A stretch of DNA of 16,975 nucleotides from an uncultured Eubacterium sp. (lineage in GTDB: Bacteria > Bacillota > Clostridia > Peptostreptococcales > Anaerovoracaceae), in the NCBI GenBank assembly GCA_905193765.1, contig CAJJPZ010000034.1:1-16975 (forward strand). Reading direction: 5' to 3'. This document shows positions 7,572-14,707 of the stretch, one piece after another. The notes beneath the pieces are model-generated. The model was not told the DNA's origin, ran no database searches, and saw only the letters and a program-made list of their open reading frames with translations. A program made the translations under genes and the position numbers. Each line of letters begins with the position of its first letter. Positions within the stretch are counted from its first letter, which is position 1.

Positions 7572-9137
7572 TTATTTCATTCCTGCTGTCAGTGCCTTTT
7601 CGGTCGTTTTTCTTGAAATAGTGTTTACTTCTGTTCCCGCTGCAATGATCGTATCTACCTTTGTTATGTACTTGTTTACAATATCATCAGGTGCTTTGGT
7701 ACAAAGGCTTACAATGATATAAAGTGCTGCATTCACAAGCAGACCCCAGATCAGTGCCGAAAAACCAAATGGTGGTGTTATGATGAATGTCAGCAGTATA
7801 ACAACTATAACTCCTCCGACAGTCCCGGCTACAGCACCTTCCTTTGTCCCTCTTTTCCAGAAAAGTCCGCCTATAGTACACGGCATTATCATTGCGAAGA
7901 AAGGTGATGACAGCCTGTACGCATAATCGGTTATATATGTCGGCTTAAGCGCTGTTATAACAAGCACAGCCACCATAAGTACCAGAAGCACTATTCGTCC
8001 GAACTTTACAACACTCTTAGGTTCTACTGTTTTTCCCTTGAGTTCATATTTGTGTCTCGTATAAATATCTCTTGATGCCATTGCACTTGCAGAAAGAAGC
8101 ATTGAATCCGATGTTGATACTGCAAATGCAAACAAGCAGAGAAGTGATACGAATGAGATGATCGGAGGGCAATACTTAGTTGCCAGTATCGGCATTATGG
8201 TATCAGGATTCTCGAAACCTCCTCCAAGGAGCGCCGGTGCAACAATACATCCTATTATTGCAAGGCCTATGAATACACTCGCATACACAAGAGGCATTGC
8301 CCATGACATCACTTTGAAATTGTTAAGATCTTTCGCGATATAACATCTCATAAATATATGCGGCCATACTATCGTTGCGACAGCCCCTGTAATCGACAGG
8401 TTCAGCATACCTTTCCAGTCATATGCACCTTCAGGTCCCGGAGTTGAAAGTATTGATGCTGTTTCCGGATTGTCCATAACTTTCTGAGCTGCCTGTACGA
8501 GTCCGCCGTCAGGAAAATATTTCATTACTATGAAAACAAGTACTACATATACTGCTGCAAAACCCAGTATCATGTGGAATGTATCTAGCCATGCTACTGA
8601 TTTCATTCCGCCTCCTATGATATGAAGTGACACACATACTGTTCCAAGTGCTACTGCAGCGACATAAGGGAATGCACCATTTGTTGTCGTTACGATTCCT
8701 TCTCCTATTGTTATCAGCTGCAGTGCAACATACGGGATTATGAATATTACCAGCAGTATCGCCGTGAACAGACCGAATCCTTCGGAGTAATATCTTTCTC
8801 TCAGATAATCAGACGGAGTCTGAAAGCCGTATTCTCTTCCGAGTATCCACAATCTGTAGCCAATGATACAGAACAGGAATGCTGTTATTGCACATCCACA
8901 GCCCGCGAAATAACCGATACCGAATCTGTATATCGATGATGGATATCCGTAGTAAGACAGCCCGCTGTATACAGATATCGCTGTAGTACATATCAGTACG
9001 AAAGGCGTGACTCCTCTGTCAGCATTGAAAAAACTTTCAGCTGATTTTGAAGTTTCTCTGAAATTTGAGAAGCCATGCCACACCATAAACAATGCATAGG
9101 CGAAAATACCTATTATGATCCATACAGTTGAACTCAT
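7572..9137 (-). CDS. Sodium:solute symporter (SSS family)
   Basis: This 521-residue integral membrane protein has about 13 hydrophobic helices, the normal topology for the SSS family (PanF, PutP and relatives). It starts with a hydrophobic helix, followed by the family's early loop with a KSAESFFNADRG-like segment, where a non-core helix precedes the first inverted repeat. The conserved helix near FAVSTSDSMLLSASAMASRD corresponds to the sodium-site region (Ser/Thr-rich TM8 in the family). It should carry a small organic solute into the cell with Na+. The ATG overlaps the stop codon of the small upstream membrane protein (ATGA), with GAGGAGG as ribosome site, implying translational coupling. 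The closest functional guess is uptake of a hydroxy acid, polyol or similar substrate of the two downstream dehydrogenases. SSS substrates cannot be read reliably from sequence. Confidence 0.93.
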   Translation of the reverse strand: MSSTVWIIIGIFAYALFMVWHGFSNFRETSKSAESFFNADRGVTPFVLICTTAISVYSGLSYYGYPSSIYRFGIGYFAGCGCAITAFLFCIIGYRLWILGREYGFQTPSDYLRERYYSEGFGLFTAILLVIFIIPYVALQLITIGEGIVTTTNGAFPYVAAVALGTVCVSLHIIGGGMKSVAWLDTFHMILGFAAVYVVLVFIVMKYFPDGGLVQAAQKVMDNPETASILSTPGPEGAYDWKGMLNLSITGAVATIVWPHIFMRCYIAKDLNNFKVMSWAMPLVYASVFIGLAIIGCIVAPALLGGGFENPDTIMPILATKYCPPIISFVSLLCLFAFAVSTSDSMLLSASAMASRDIYTRHKYELKGKTVEPKSVVKFGRIVLLVLMVAVLVITALKPTYITDYAYRLSSPFFAMIMPCTIGGLFWKRGTKEGAVAGTVGGVIVVILLTFIITPPFGFSALIWGLLVNAALYIIVSLCTKAPDDIVNKYITKVDTIIAAGTEVNTISRKTTEKALTAGMK

Positions 9138-9391
9138 TTTTCAGCCTCCTCATCTGTTTCCATATATTTTTTGTCAACATGTGCCTGTTTGTTGAAAAAT
9201 GTTATAAAATAAAGTCCCCATACGACAGATGCCAGTATCATCGATAATATGAATATTCCAAGCTGACCGGGACACCATCCAAACCACAAAGTTTTAGGAA
9301 AGAAATCTATAAGCGCAAAATTTATCGCAAATAATACCACATTGAATATTACGAAAACCGCACTTACGATCTTGTTCATACATTTAAGCAC
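9134..9391 (-). CDS. Small two-helix membrane protein, putative symporter partner subunit
   Basis: The protein has 85 residues, with hydrophobic helices at about 8-28 and 43-65, a WFGWCPGQLG loop between them, and a charged tail (KKYMETDEEAEK). Small two-helix proteins of the DUF997/DUF3311/DUF485 types are often encoded just before SSS symporters, for example YhdT before PanF. The aromatic-Gly-Pro loop fits that group in general, but I cannot fix the exact family. I chose the GTG start at 9391 because AAAGGAG lies 8 bases upstream; the internal ATG at codon 5 is too far from it. Its stop overlaps the symporter start (ATGA), suggesting equal, coupled synthesis. It is the first gene behind the sigma-54 promoter. 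Confidence 0.85.
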   Translation of the reverse strand: MLKCMNKIVSAVFVIFNVVLFAINFALIDFFPKTLWFGWCPGQLGIFILSMILASVVWGLYFITFFNKQAHVDKKYMETDEEAEK

Positions 9392-9451
9392 TTTCTTTGC
9401 TCCTTTCTTTAGCAGGATAATAACTGATTTCTTGCCGGCACAAATCTAAAC

Positions 9452-9467
9452 AGCAATATACGTGCCA
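9452..9467 (-). promoter_or_regulatory. Sigma-54 (-24/-12) promoter of the symporter/dehydrogenase operon
   Basis: The minus strand reads TGGCACGTATATTGCT. This matches the sigma-54 consensus TGGCAC-N5-TTGCW at every fixed position, with the right 5-base spacing. It lies 61 bases before the GTG of the first operon gene, so transcription would start around 9441-9443 and leave a leader of about 50 bases. The divergent gene encodes a sigma-54 activator, which supports a real promoter. Confidence 0.88.
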
Positions 9468-9503
9468 TATTGTTATGTTAATTTTCTAACTACTCTGTAA
9501 TCA

Positions 9504-9532
9504 TTGAAAATAACGGTTTTTCAAACTATATT
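9504..9532 (+). promoter_or_regulatory. Sigma-A-type promoter of the activator gene enclosing a perfect inverted repeat (candidate activator site)
   Basis: TTGAAA (9504-9509), a 17-bp spacer and TATATT (9527-9532) form a good sigma-A promoter pointing to the activator gene. The perfect inverted repeat TTGAAAA-N7-TTTTCAA covers 9504-9524, including the -35 box and most of the spacer. It also lies 37-57 bp upstream of the -24 element of the divergent sigma-54 promoter. One bound protein could thus activate the operon and repress the activator gene, as known for PspF in E. coli. Binding by this activator is inference. Confidence 0.65.
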
Positions 9533-9666
9533 TTAATCCATTCAATATAACATTTCAAATTACCTATTGTAATCATATGACGTATTATGTTACATTTATG
9601 TTGTATTATGATGTTTCTATATGGAACATTATTGTAACTCAGCTGATTGTTGCGAGGTGTATTACA

Positions 9667-11130
9667 TTGAAAAAAAATCATGGATATAGCGACATCAAAC
9701 CATTTTCTTTTGCTGAAATACTGGATAATCTTTTTGGCAATATCACTATAACCGACGCTGACGGTGTTCAGTTATATGTGAATAAAGGAGTATGTGAAAC
9801 CTACGGCATGACACGTAGTGAACTTATCGGCACCAATATAGAAGAATTTGTCCATAAAGGATATATCAATGACTCTTCTATTCTTGAAGTCAGACAGAGT
9901 CATAAAGAAACGATGCGATATATAAAAATGGAGGACGGTACAGGACTTTATTCCATTACAAATCCTGTATTCGATGAAAGTGGAAATCTTGAATATATAA
10001 TATGTCTTAGTCATAACGAAAAACTGTATGAAGAGTTTCTTTCACGTATATCCGAAGAAAGACAGCGTCTCGATGATGCTTTTTTGTATATGTCACAGCA
10101 GAGTTCAGAGATATCATATTTCACTTACAGTCCCCTTGTTAAAAATCTTTATTCGTTTGCAAAACAGATTTCTTCATTTGACACAACAGTCACTATCACA
10201 GGTGAATCAGGCTCGGGCAAAGACGTTCTTGCACGATATATACATCAGAACAGCAACCGCTCAGGCAAGATGTTCATACCTGTGAACTGTTCAGCTATAC
10301 CGACAGAGCTTTTTGAAATGGAATTTTTCGGTTATGTCAAGGGATCATTTACAGGCGCGCTGGATCAGGGTAAAGCGGGACTTTTCGAAACTGCTGCAGA
10401 TGGTACTCTTTTTCTGGATGAGATAGGTGAACTGCCACTCAGTATGCAGTCCAAGCTTTTAAGAGTCCTTGAAGACGGTGAATTCATGCGTGTCGGCAGC
10501 AATACTCCTCAGAAAACTGATGTCCGGATAATATCCGCTACTAACAGGGATCTGAAAAATATGGTACAGAACGGGCATTTCAGAGAAGATCTTTACTACA
10601 GACTCAGTGTTGTATCACTGTCTGTACCATCTCTCAGAGAAAGAAAATGTGATATAAAACATCTGGCGCTTCATTTTCTCTCTATATACAATAAAAAATA
10701 CAACCGACATATGACTTTCGCACCTGATACAGTGGCATTTCTTGAGAAATACCACTGGCCCGGCAATATACGTGAACTAAAAAATATCGTAGAGTCAATG
10801 GCTGTCTCATCACGCAGCGATCTGATATCGACCCAAAACAGTATTTTCAACTTTGATACAATGCTTACAAATAATGATGTTGGTGGAAACAAAGATATTT
10901 ACACTGAAAATCAGGACATGAGATCAGAAACTTCAGCAGTATCTGATCACTCAACCAGCTCAGTATCATCACTACTTAAAGAAAATGAAAATGATTTGAT
11001 TACCGAGACACTGAAGAAATATAATGGCAACATCAAGCGTGCGGCTTCTCGACTTGGAATAAGCCGCCAGACATTATACAGAAAGATACGCAGCAACAAT
11101 ATAGATATCGATAAACTTCGCAGACTCTGA
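9667..11130 (+). CDS. Sigma-54-dependent transcriptional activator with PAS sensor (PAS-AAA+-Fis HTH)
   Basis: The protein has 487 residues from a TTG at 9667, preceded by GAGGTG 7 bases upstream. An in-frame ATG at 9577 has no ribosome site and adds a poor N-terminus, so I reject it. Residues about 15-115 form a PAS-type sensor (ITDADGVQLYVNKGVCETYG). The AAA+ domain has Walker A GESGSGKD (179-186), the sigma-54 contact loop as GSFTGA (226-231), Walker B TLFLDEIGE (247-255), the arginine-finger region FREDLYYR (305-312) and WPGNIRELKN (364-373). A Ser/Asn/Asp-rich linker of about 60 residues follows, then a Fis-type helix-turn-helix (443-481, AASRLGISRQTLYRKI). No receiver domain is present, so it probably responds to a ligand rather than a kinase. 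It is divergent from the symporter operon, whose sigma-54 promoter is its likely target. Confidence 0.93.
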   Translation: MKKNHGYSDIKPFSFAEILDNLFGNITITDADGVQLYVNKGVCETYGMTRSELIGTNIEEFVHKGYINDSSILEVRQSHKETMRYIKMEDGTGLYSITNPVFDESGNLEYIICLSHNEKLYEEFLSRISEERQRLDDAFLYMSQQSSEISYFTYSPLVKNLYSFAKQISSFDTTVTITGESGSGKDVLARYIHQNSNRSGKMFIPVNCSAIPTELFEMEFFGYVKGSFTGALDQGKAGLFETAADGTLFLDEIGELPLSMQSKLLRVLEDGEFMRVGSNTPQKTDVRIISATNRDLKNMVQNGHFREDLYYRLSVVSLSVPSLRERKCDIKHLALHFLSIYNKKYNRHMTFAPDTVAFLEKYHWPGNIRELKNIVESMAVSSRSDLISTQNSIFNFDTMLTNNDVGGNKDIYTENQDMRSETSAVSDHSTSSVSSLLKENENDLITETLKKYNGNIKRAASRLGISRQTLYRKIRSNNIDIDKLRRL

Positions 11131-11200
11131 TATATCGAGTTTGTGAAGTTTCATCTTATTTCATCATGATCTGATCATAAAGACTTCCTTCTATACACCT

Positions 11201-11974
11201 TTACTTCAGCATCAGCGCCGACAGTATGTTCTTTCCCTTCGTGTGATCTCTTCTCCAGGAGAAGAATCTCTCCTCCGAGTGGTATGTGCAAAGTGACGGA
11301 TCATGTATAGCTGATTTTGCCACTCCTTCCCTTGTCAGAGATATGCTGATGGCCCTGCCGAGATCAAGGTAGCAGTGGCCCGGTCGTCCTTCTCTGAATA
11401 TCTCATCCATATCTGCCGCCGTATATCTGAGCCCGAAATCATCTCTGAGATCGTCGCTGACTTCGTAACAGCTGCTGCATATATACGGTCCCAGGCAGAC
11501 TATGAGATCAGCGGGGTCTGTACCGTAGGCTGACTTCATGGCCCTGACCGCATTCACTGCTATTTCCGCCGCTGTACCTTTCCATCCGCTGTGGACAAGT
11601 CCCGCCGCCTTCTTCACCGGGTCCACCAGGAACACCGGCACGCAGTCAGCCGTAACGATGCAGAGGACTGTTCCCGGAACATCGGTGATCATGCCATCGC
11701 AGTGACCTGTCTCCGATACTCGTATCACTCCCTCCCCTGCATTCTCCGACCTCACTGTCATTACACGGTCGGTATGCTTCTGATCGACGCGGTTCATGTG
11801 ATCCGGATCCGTGCCCAGATGGGCAGCAAGCTCTCTGTAGTTAGCCAGGTCGGCCTCTGGGATCTCCGTTCCGGCGTTCTCTCCTCTGAAAGGCCACCAT
11901 CCGCTGCCTCCTGATGTAAAAAGCCCCCTTGCCACACCTGTATCTTCTATCTGCTTGATAGGTATATACTTCAT
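11201..11974 (-). CDS. pgeF: PgeF/YfiH-family (laccase-domain) protein
   Basis: This 257-residue protein has the conserved motifs of the family: QKHTDRV with H67, TADCVPV with C111, HSGWKGT with H128, and the GPYICSSCYEV segment. The H-C-H set forms the zinc/copper site. Family members have been linked to peptidoglycan editing (PgeF) and to purine nucleoside phosphorylase/adenosine deaminase-like activity (human LACC1/FAMIN and bacterial homologues), so the exact reaction here is open. I use the ATG at 11974 because GGAGG lies about 8 bases upstream. The frame can be extended to 12100, but that extra part overlaps the SprT-like gene and looks like noise. Start and upstream stop overlap as TAATG. 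In Firmicutes it often lies near cell division genes; here it is next to the par locus. Confidence 0.9.
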   Translation of the reverse strand: MKYIPIKQIEDTGVARGLFTSGGSGWWPFRGENAGTEIPEADLANYRELAAHLGTDPDHMNRVDQKHTDRVMTVRSENAGEGVIRVSETGHCDGMITDVPGTVLCIVTADCVPVFLVDPVKKAAGLVHSGWKGTAAEIAVNAVRAMKSAYGTDPADLIVCLGPYICSSCYEVSDDLRDDFGLRYTAADMDEIFREGRPGHCYLDLGRAISISLTREGVAKSAIHDPSLCTYHSEERFFSWRRDHTKGKNILSALMLK

Positions 11975-12492
11975 TATCTCTTTCCTCCGCTGACATCTAT
12001 GACGTACAGTCTGCCTCCGCAGCTGCACCTGTATGAATTTATTTTCTTCATCACTTTTGTGAGCTTCTGGCGGGGATACTCCCTGCCGCATCTCCTGCAC
12101 TTTATTATATATCTTATCCTGCTGTCGTCTCTCCCCGGCTCCTCAAGCCCCATATCGCTGAATGATGACGTACGCTTTATGCGATATCCGTAGGCCCTGT
12201 TCATTCTGCCGGCATATTCTTTCCATTTTATTCCATGATCATAACAGCCGTCACACGTGTGCAGTACCTCATGAGCCATGACGTTTCTTATGGCATCATC
12301 GCTGCACACCAGTATGAACTCGCTTATCTCTATGATGAACATACCATCTTTTCTCCGGCAGCATCCGAACCTCTTTTTTGGCCTGGGATTGACATTTACT
12401 TCCGGAAATATATTATCAGGCACAGGTATACCCTGTGCCTGAGCTTGTGATATTATCTGTATCAAATTTTTGTTTAAGTCTGCTCTGTCCAT
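11974..12492 (-). CDS. SprT-like zinc metalloprotease-fold protein with C-terminal zinc ribbon
   Basis: The protein has 172 residues from the ATG at 12492, favoured by AGGTGAT 6 bases upstream; a GTG at 12501 is possible. The metal site is HEVLH (74-78) plus H86 in the following CYDHGIKW, the SprT pattern HExxH...H. The C-terminal ribbon has C132-x2-C135 and C156-x-C158. SprT/Spartan-like proteins cleave DNA-protein crosslinks in eukaryotes; the bacterial members are poorly characterised, so the substrate here is unknown. It lies between parB and the PgeF-like gene and overlaps the latter by TAATG, so the two are probably translated together. No terminator separates it from parB, so it may share the parAB transcript. 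Confidence 0.85.
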   Translation of the reverse strand: MDRADLNKNLIQIISQAQAQGIPVPDNIFPEVNVNPRPKKRFGCCRRKDGMFIIEISEFILVCSDDAIRNVMAHEVLHTCDGCYDHGIKWKEYAGRMNRAYGYRIKRTSSFSDMGLEEPGRDDSRIRYIIKCRRCGREYPRQKLTKVMKKINSYRCSCGGRLYVIDVSGGKR

Positions 12493-12516
12493 TGCAATCA
12501 CCTGATCCCCGGCTTA

Positions 12517-12532
12517 TGTTCCATGTGGAACA
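12517..12532. other. parS-like 16-mer (copy 1)
   Basis: TGTTCCATGTGGAACA is the exact reverse complement of the two 16-mers between parA and noc. It differs at three positions from the classic TGTTTCACGTGAAACA. It lies in the short gap downstream of parB. Confidence 0.8.
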
Positions 12533-12538
12533 CAGTGC

Positions 12539-12548
12539 TTTCCCGGGA
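12539..12548. other. Candidate Noc-binding core
   Basis: TTTCCCGGGA is the core of the B. subtilis Noc site ATTTCCCGGGAAAT, with 10 of 14 positions matching in the wider window. It lies 6 bp from parS-like copy 1, between the parB stop and the SprT-like gene. A single partial match may be chance. Confidence 0.35.
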
Positions 12549-12551
12549 TCC

Positions 12552-13535
12552 TTATCTGATATTCTTCAGCATTTCTATGAGTCTTTCCAGTTCATCCTTG
12601 CTGTAGAATTCTATTTCTATCCTGCCCTTCTTTCCCTTCTGGTTGAGGGTGACCTTCGTACCCAGGACTTCCTTGAGATCTTCTTCGACTCTCCTGACGT
12701 CTGCATCCTTGGTTTTTCTTGTTGCTCTCTTTGCAGGCTTGCCGTCATCCTTTGCCAGCTTTTCTGTCTGTCTTACGGAAAGGCCTTCTCTCACGACTTT
12801 CTTGGCTATACTGAGCTGTCTTTCTTCATCGATGACCGATACCAGCGCCTTGGCGTGACCTGTCGAGATACTGCCGTCTGCCAGCAGCTCCCTGACTTCC
12901 GGTATGAGCTTCAGGAGTCTGAGACTGTTTGTTATATATGGTCTGCTCTTGCCTACGCTCTTTGACACCTGCTCCTGTGTCAGACCGTATGTATCTATCA
13001 TCTGGCTTATACCTTCTGCCTCTTCGATAGGGTTGAGATCCTCACGCTGCATGTTCTCGATGATAGCCAGCAGCATGTTTTCCTCATCTGTAAGTTCTCT
13101 GATTATACACGGCAGTTTCCTGATACCTGTTTTTCTTGCCGCTCTCCAGCGTCTCTCACCGGCAACGATCTCATATCCATTTTCGGATTTTCTCAGTACC
13201 ACCGGTTGTATAAGCCCGTGAGCTTCTATGGATGCAGCCAGTTCTTCCAGCTTTTCTTCATCGAATACTTTTCTCGGCTGGTTCGAATTGGGACGTATAT
13301 CGTTTATGTCGATATACGTTATGCCGTTATCCGCTGTATTTGCTTCATCGTCTGCCTTCTCAGGTTTTGATGCAGGTGCAGGTTTATTTGCTGCTTCCTG
13401 CTTACCGTCAGTTTTCTCTACGGTTTCATTTGTATCTTCTTTTTGTTCTGCAGGAGGATCGAAACTCACCTCTGCGCTGCCGAAAAGGGCGTCAAGCCCT
13501 CTGCCAAGACCTCTGTTTTTCTTTGGTGCCGCCAT
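12552..13535 (-). CDS. parB: Chromosome partitioning protein ParB (CTP-dependent DNA clamp)
   Basis: This 327-residue protein opens with MAAPKKNRGLGRGLDALFG, the ParB N-terminal ParA-contact motif. An acidic low-complexity linker covers about 23-70. The CTP-binding domain has GERRWRA (126-132) and ENMQREDLNP (160-169). The helix-turn-helix lies at about 185-210, and the dimerisation domain at about 280-327 ends in ELERLIEMLKNIR. Residues R198 (GKSRPY) and G226 (STGHAKA) fit the ParB rather than the Noc set of DNA-specificity positions. It binds parS, spreads along DNA as a clamp and works with ParA to place the origin region. Its ATG overlaps the parA stop as TAATG. Three parS-like sites lie within 2 kb. 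Confidence 0.97.
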   Translation of the reverse strand: MAAPKKNRGLGRGLDALFGSAEVSFDPPAEQKEDTNETVEKTDGKQEAANKPAPASKPEKADDEANTADNGITYIDINDIRPNSNQPRKVFDEEKLEELAASIEAHGLIQPVVLRKSENGYEIVAGERRWRAARKTGIRKLPCIIRELTDEENMLLAIIENMQREDLNPIEEAEGISQMIDTYGLTQEQVSKSVGKSRPYITNSLRLLKLIPEVRELLADGSISTGHAKALVSVIDEERQLSIAKKVVREGLSVRQTEKLAKDDGKPAKRATRKTKDADVRRVEEDLKEVLGTKVTLNQKGKKGRIEIEFYSKDELERLIEMLKNIR

Positions 13536-14308
13536 TACCTGCCCTCCTCGTTAGCCAGAAATTCGTCTGCGAACTCCATATACGCCTGTGCGCCTGCGGA
13601 TTTAGGATCATACTGTATTACAGGCATGCCGTAGCTCGGCGCTTCCGCCAGTCTGACATTCCTCGGGATAACAGTAGTATATACCTTTTCTTTGAAGTAC
13701 TTCTTGACTTCTTCCACTACCTGTATCGAGAGGTTCGTCCTTCCATCGAACATGCTCAGTATGACTCCCTCTATCTTGAGATCAGGGTTCATATTCCTTC
13801 TTACAATGTCTATGGTGCTCATGAGCTGGCTTACGCCTTCAAGTGCGTAAAATTCGCACTGTATAGGTATCAGCACAGAATCAACTGCTGTAAGTGAATT
13901 TATGGTCAGTATACCAAGTGAAGGAGGACAGTCTATGAATATATAATCATACTTAGGTTTCAGTATATCTATAGCTCTCTTGAGCCTCTTCTCCCTGCCT
14001 GCCAGTTCAATAAGTTCGACCTCTGCTCCAGCCAGCTGCACGCTTGCAGGCATTATGTCGAGATTCTCTATACCCGTTGATATTATTGCCTCCTCAGGAT
14101 GATAAGTATCTTCCACAAGTATCTCATGTGTCGTTATATCCAGGTCTTTCTTGGAGATTCCCACACCGCTGGTGGTGTTACCCTGGGGATCTATGTCTAA
14201 AATGAGGATCTTTTTACCTTTGATAGCAAGGCATGCTGCTAAATTTATATTAGTAGTTGTCTTACCTACTCCCCCTTTTTGGTTAAAAATAGCTATTGCT
14301 TTACCCAT
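13535..14308 (-). CDS. parA: Chromosome partitioning ATPase ParA/Soj
   Basis: The 257-residue protein has standard Soj length. The deviant Walker A KGGVGKTT is at 11-18, DIDPQGN at 38-44, and Walker B FIDCPPS is around 124-130. The C-terminal part has IPRNVRLAEAPSYGMPVIQYDP, typical of chromosomal ParA (quoted in parts: IPRNVRLAEAPS, then YGMPVIQYDP). It binds DNA non-specifically as an ATP dimer and is released by ParB. AAGGAGG lies 5 bases before the ATG. There is no N-terminal repressor domain, as expected of the chromosomal type. It is followed by parB with a TAATG overlap. Confidence 0.97.
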   Translation of the reverse strand: MGKAIAIFNQKGGVGKTTTNINLAACLAIKGKKILILDIDPQGNTTSGVGISKKDLDITTHEILVEDTYHPEEAIISTGIENLDIMPASVQLAGAEVELIELAGREKRLKRAIDILKPKYDYIFIDCPPSLGILTINSLTAVDSVLIPIQCEFYALEGVSQLMSTIDIVRRNMNPDLKIEGVILSMFDGRTNLSIQVVEEVKKYFKEKVYTTVIPRNVRLAEAPSYGMPVIQYDPKSAGAQAYMEFADEFLANEEGR

Positions 14309-14347
14309 TTTTCCTCCTTATGGTCATAAATTTTTCTGTTTCAATTT

Positions 14348-14353
14348 ATTATA
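14348..14353 (-). promoter_or_regulatory. Possible -10 box of the parAB transcript
   Basis: A perfect TATAAT on the minus strand lies 40 bases before the parA ATG in a strongly A+T-rich stretch. No good -35 hexamer is visible at the right distance, so the call is weak. Confidence 0.3.
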
Positions 14354-14529
14354 TACTATGATATTCTCTTTTACTATATTTTTTTAACTTATTGCAAGAA
14401 AAAAGTCATTTTAATGGAATAAAACAGAAAACGTCTTCACATTTTCAACACGATTCTACAGATAACAACTATATTCCCTACTCTCGCAATAACTTCTTCA
14501 CACCCCTCAGATTCTCCGCAAAACAAAAA

Positions 14530-14545
14530 TGTTCCACATGGAACA
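14530..14545. other. parS-like 16-mer (copy 2)
   Basis: TGTTCCACATGGAACA lies between parA and noc. Here the symmetry extends outwards: 12-bp arms (CAAAAATGTTCC and GGAACATTTTTG) flank the central ACAT over 14524-14551. This is the most symmetrical of the three copies. Confidence 0.8.
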
Positions 14546-14577
14546 TTTTTGTTTCACCTCCCTTTTACAGACACAAA

Positions 14578-14676
14578 AACCCGGCAGTCCGGCAGATCAG
14601 CGCTGTATATGTTCCACATGGAACATTTTCCGCATAGCATTGGAAATTCAACGTTTCTCTGCCGGACTGCCGGGTT
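14578..14676 (-). terminator. Long-stem inverted repeat, likely noc terminator, with a parS-like site in its loop
   Basis: A perfect 19-bp G+C-rich stem (14578-14596 with 14658-14676) encloses a 61-base loop. On the minus strand the distal arm is followed by TTTTTGTG, as in a rho-independent terminator, 31 bases after the noc stop. The loop holds parS-like copy 3, itself able to form a hairpin. Confidence 0.7.
14610..14625. other. parS-like 16-mer (copy 3), inside the hairpin loop
   Basis: TGTTCCACATGGAACA is identical and in the same orientation to copy 2, 80 bp away. It lies in the middle of the loop of the 14578-14676 inverted repeat. Confidence 0.8.
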
Positions 14677-14707
14677 ATAGGAGTTATGTCAGGAGCGAAA
14701 TAATGAC

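Noticed and set aside
9577..9666. Earlier ATG start for the sigma-54 activator
   Set aside because: No ribosome site, and the extra 30 residues look random. The TTG at 9667 has GAGGTG at proper distance and begins just before the PAS domain.
11166..11178. Short palindrome ATGATC-T-GATCAT between the activator and the PgeF-like gene
   Set aside because: One-base centre and no T-run, so it is not a terminator. With Dam-like GATC content and A+T richness, chance is likely. No other terminator is visible in this convergent gap.
13232..13897. Plus-strand open frame of 221 codons opposite parA/parB
   Set aside because: Antisense to two well-supported genes; no start signal and no motif.
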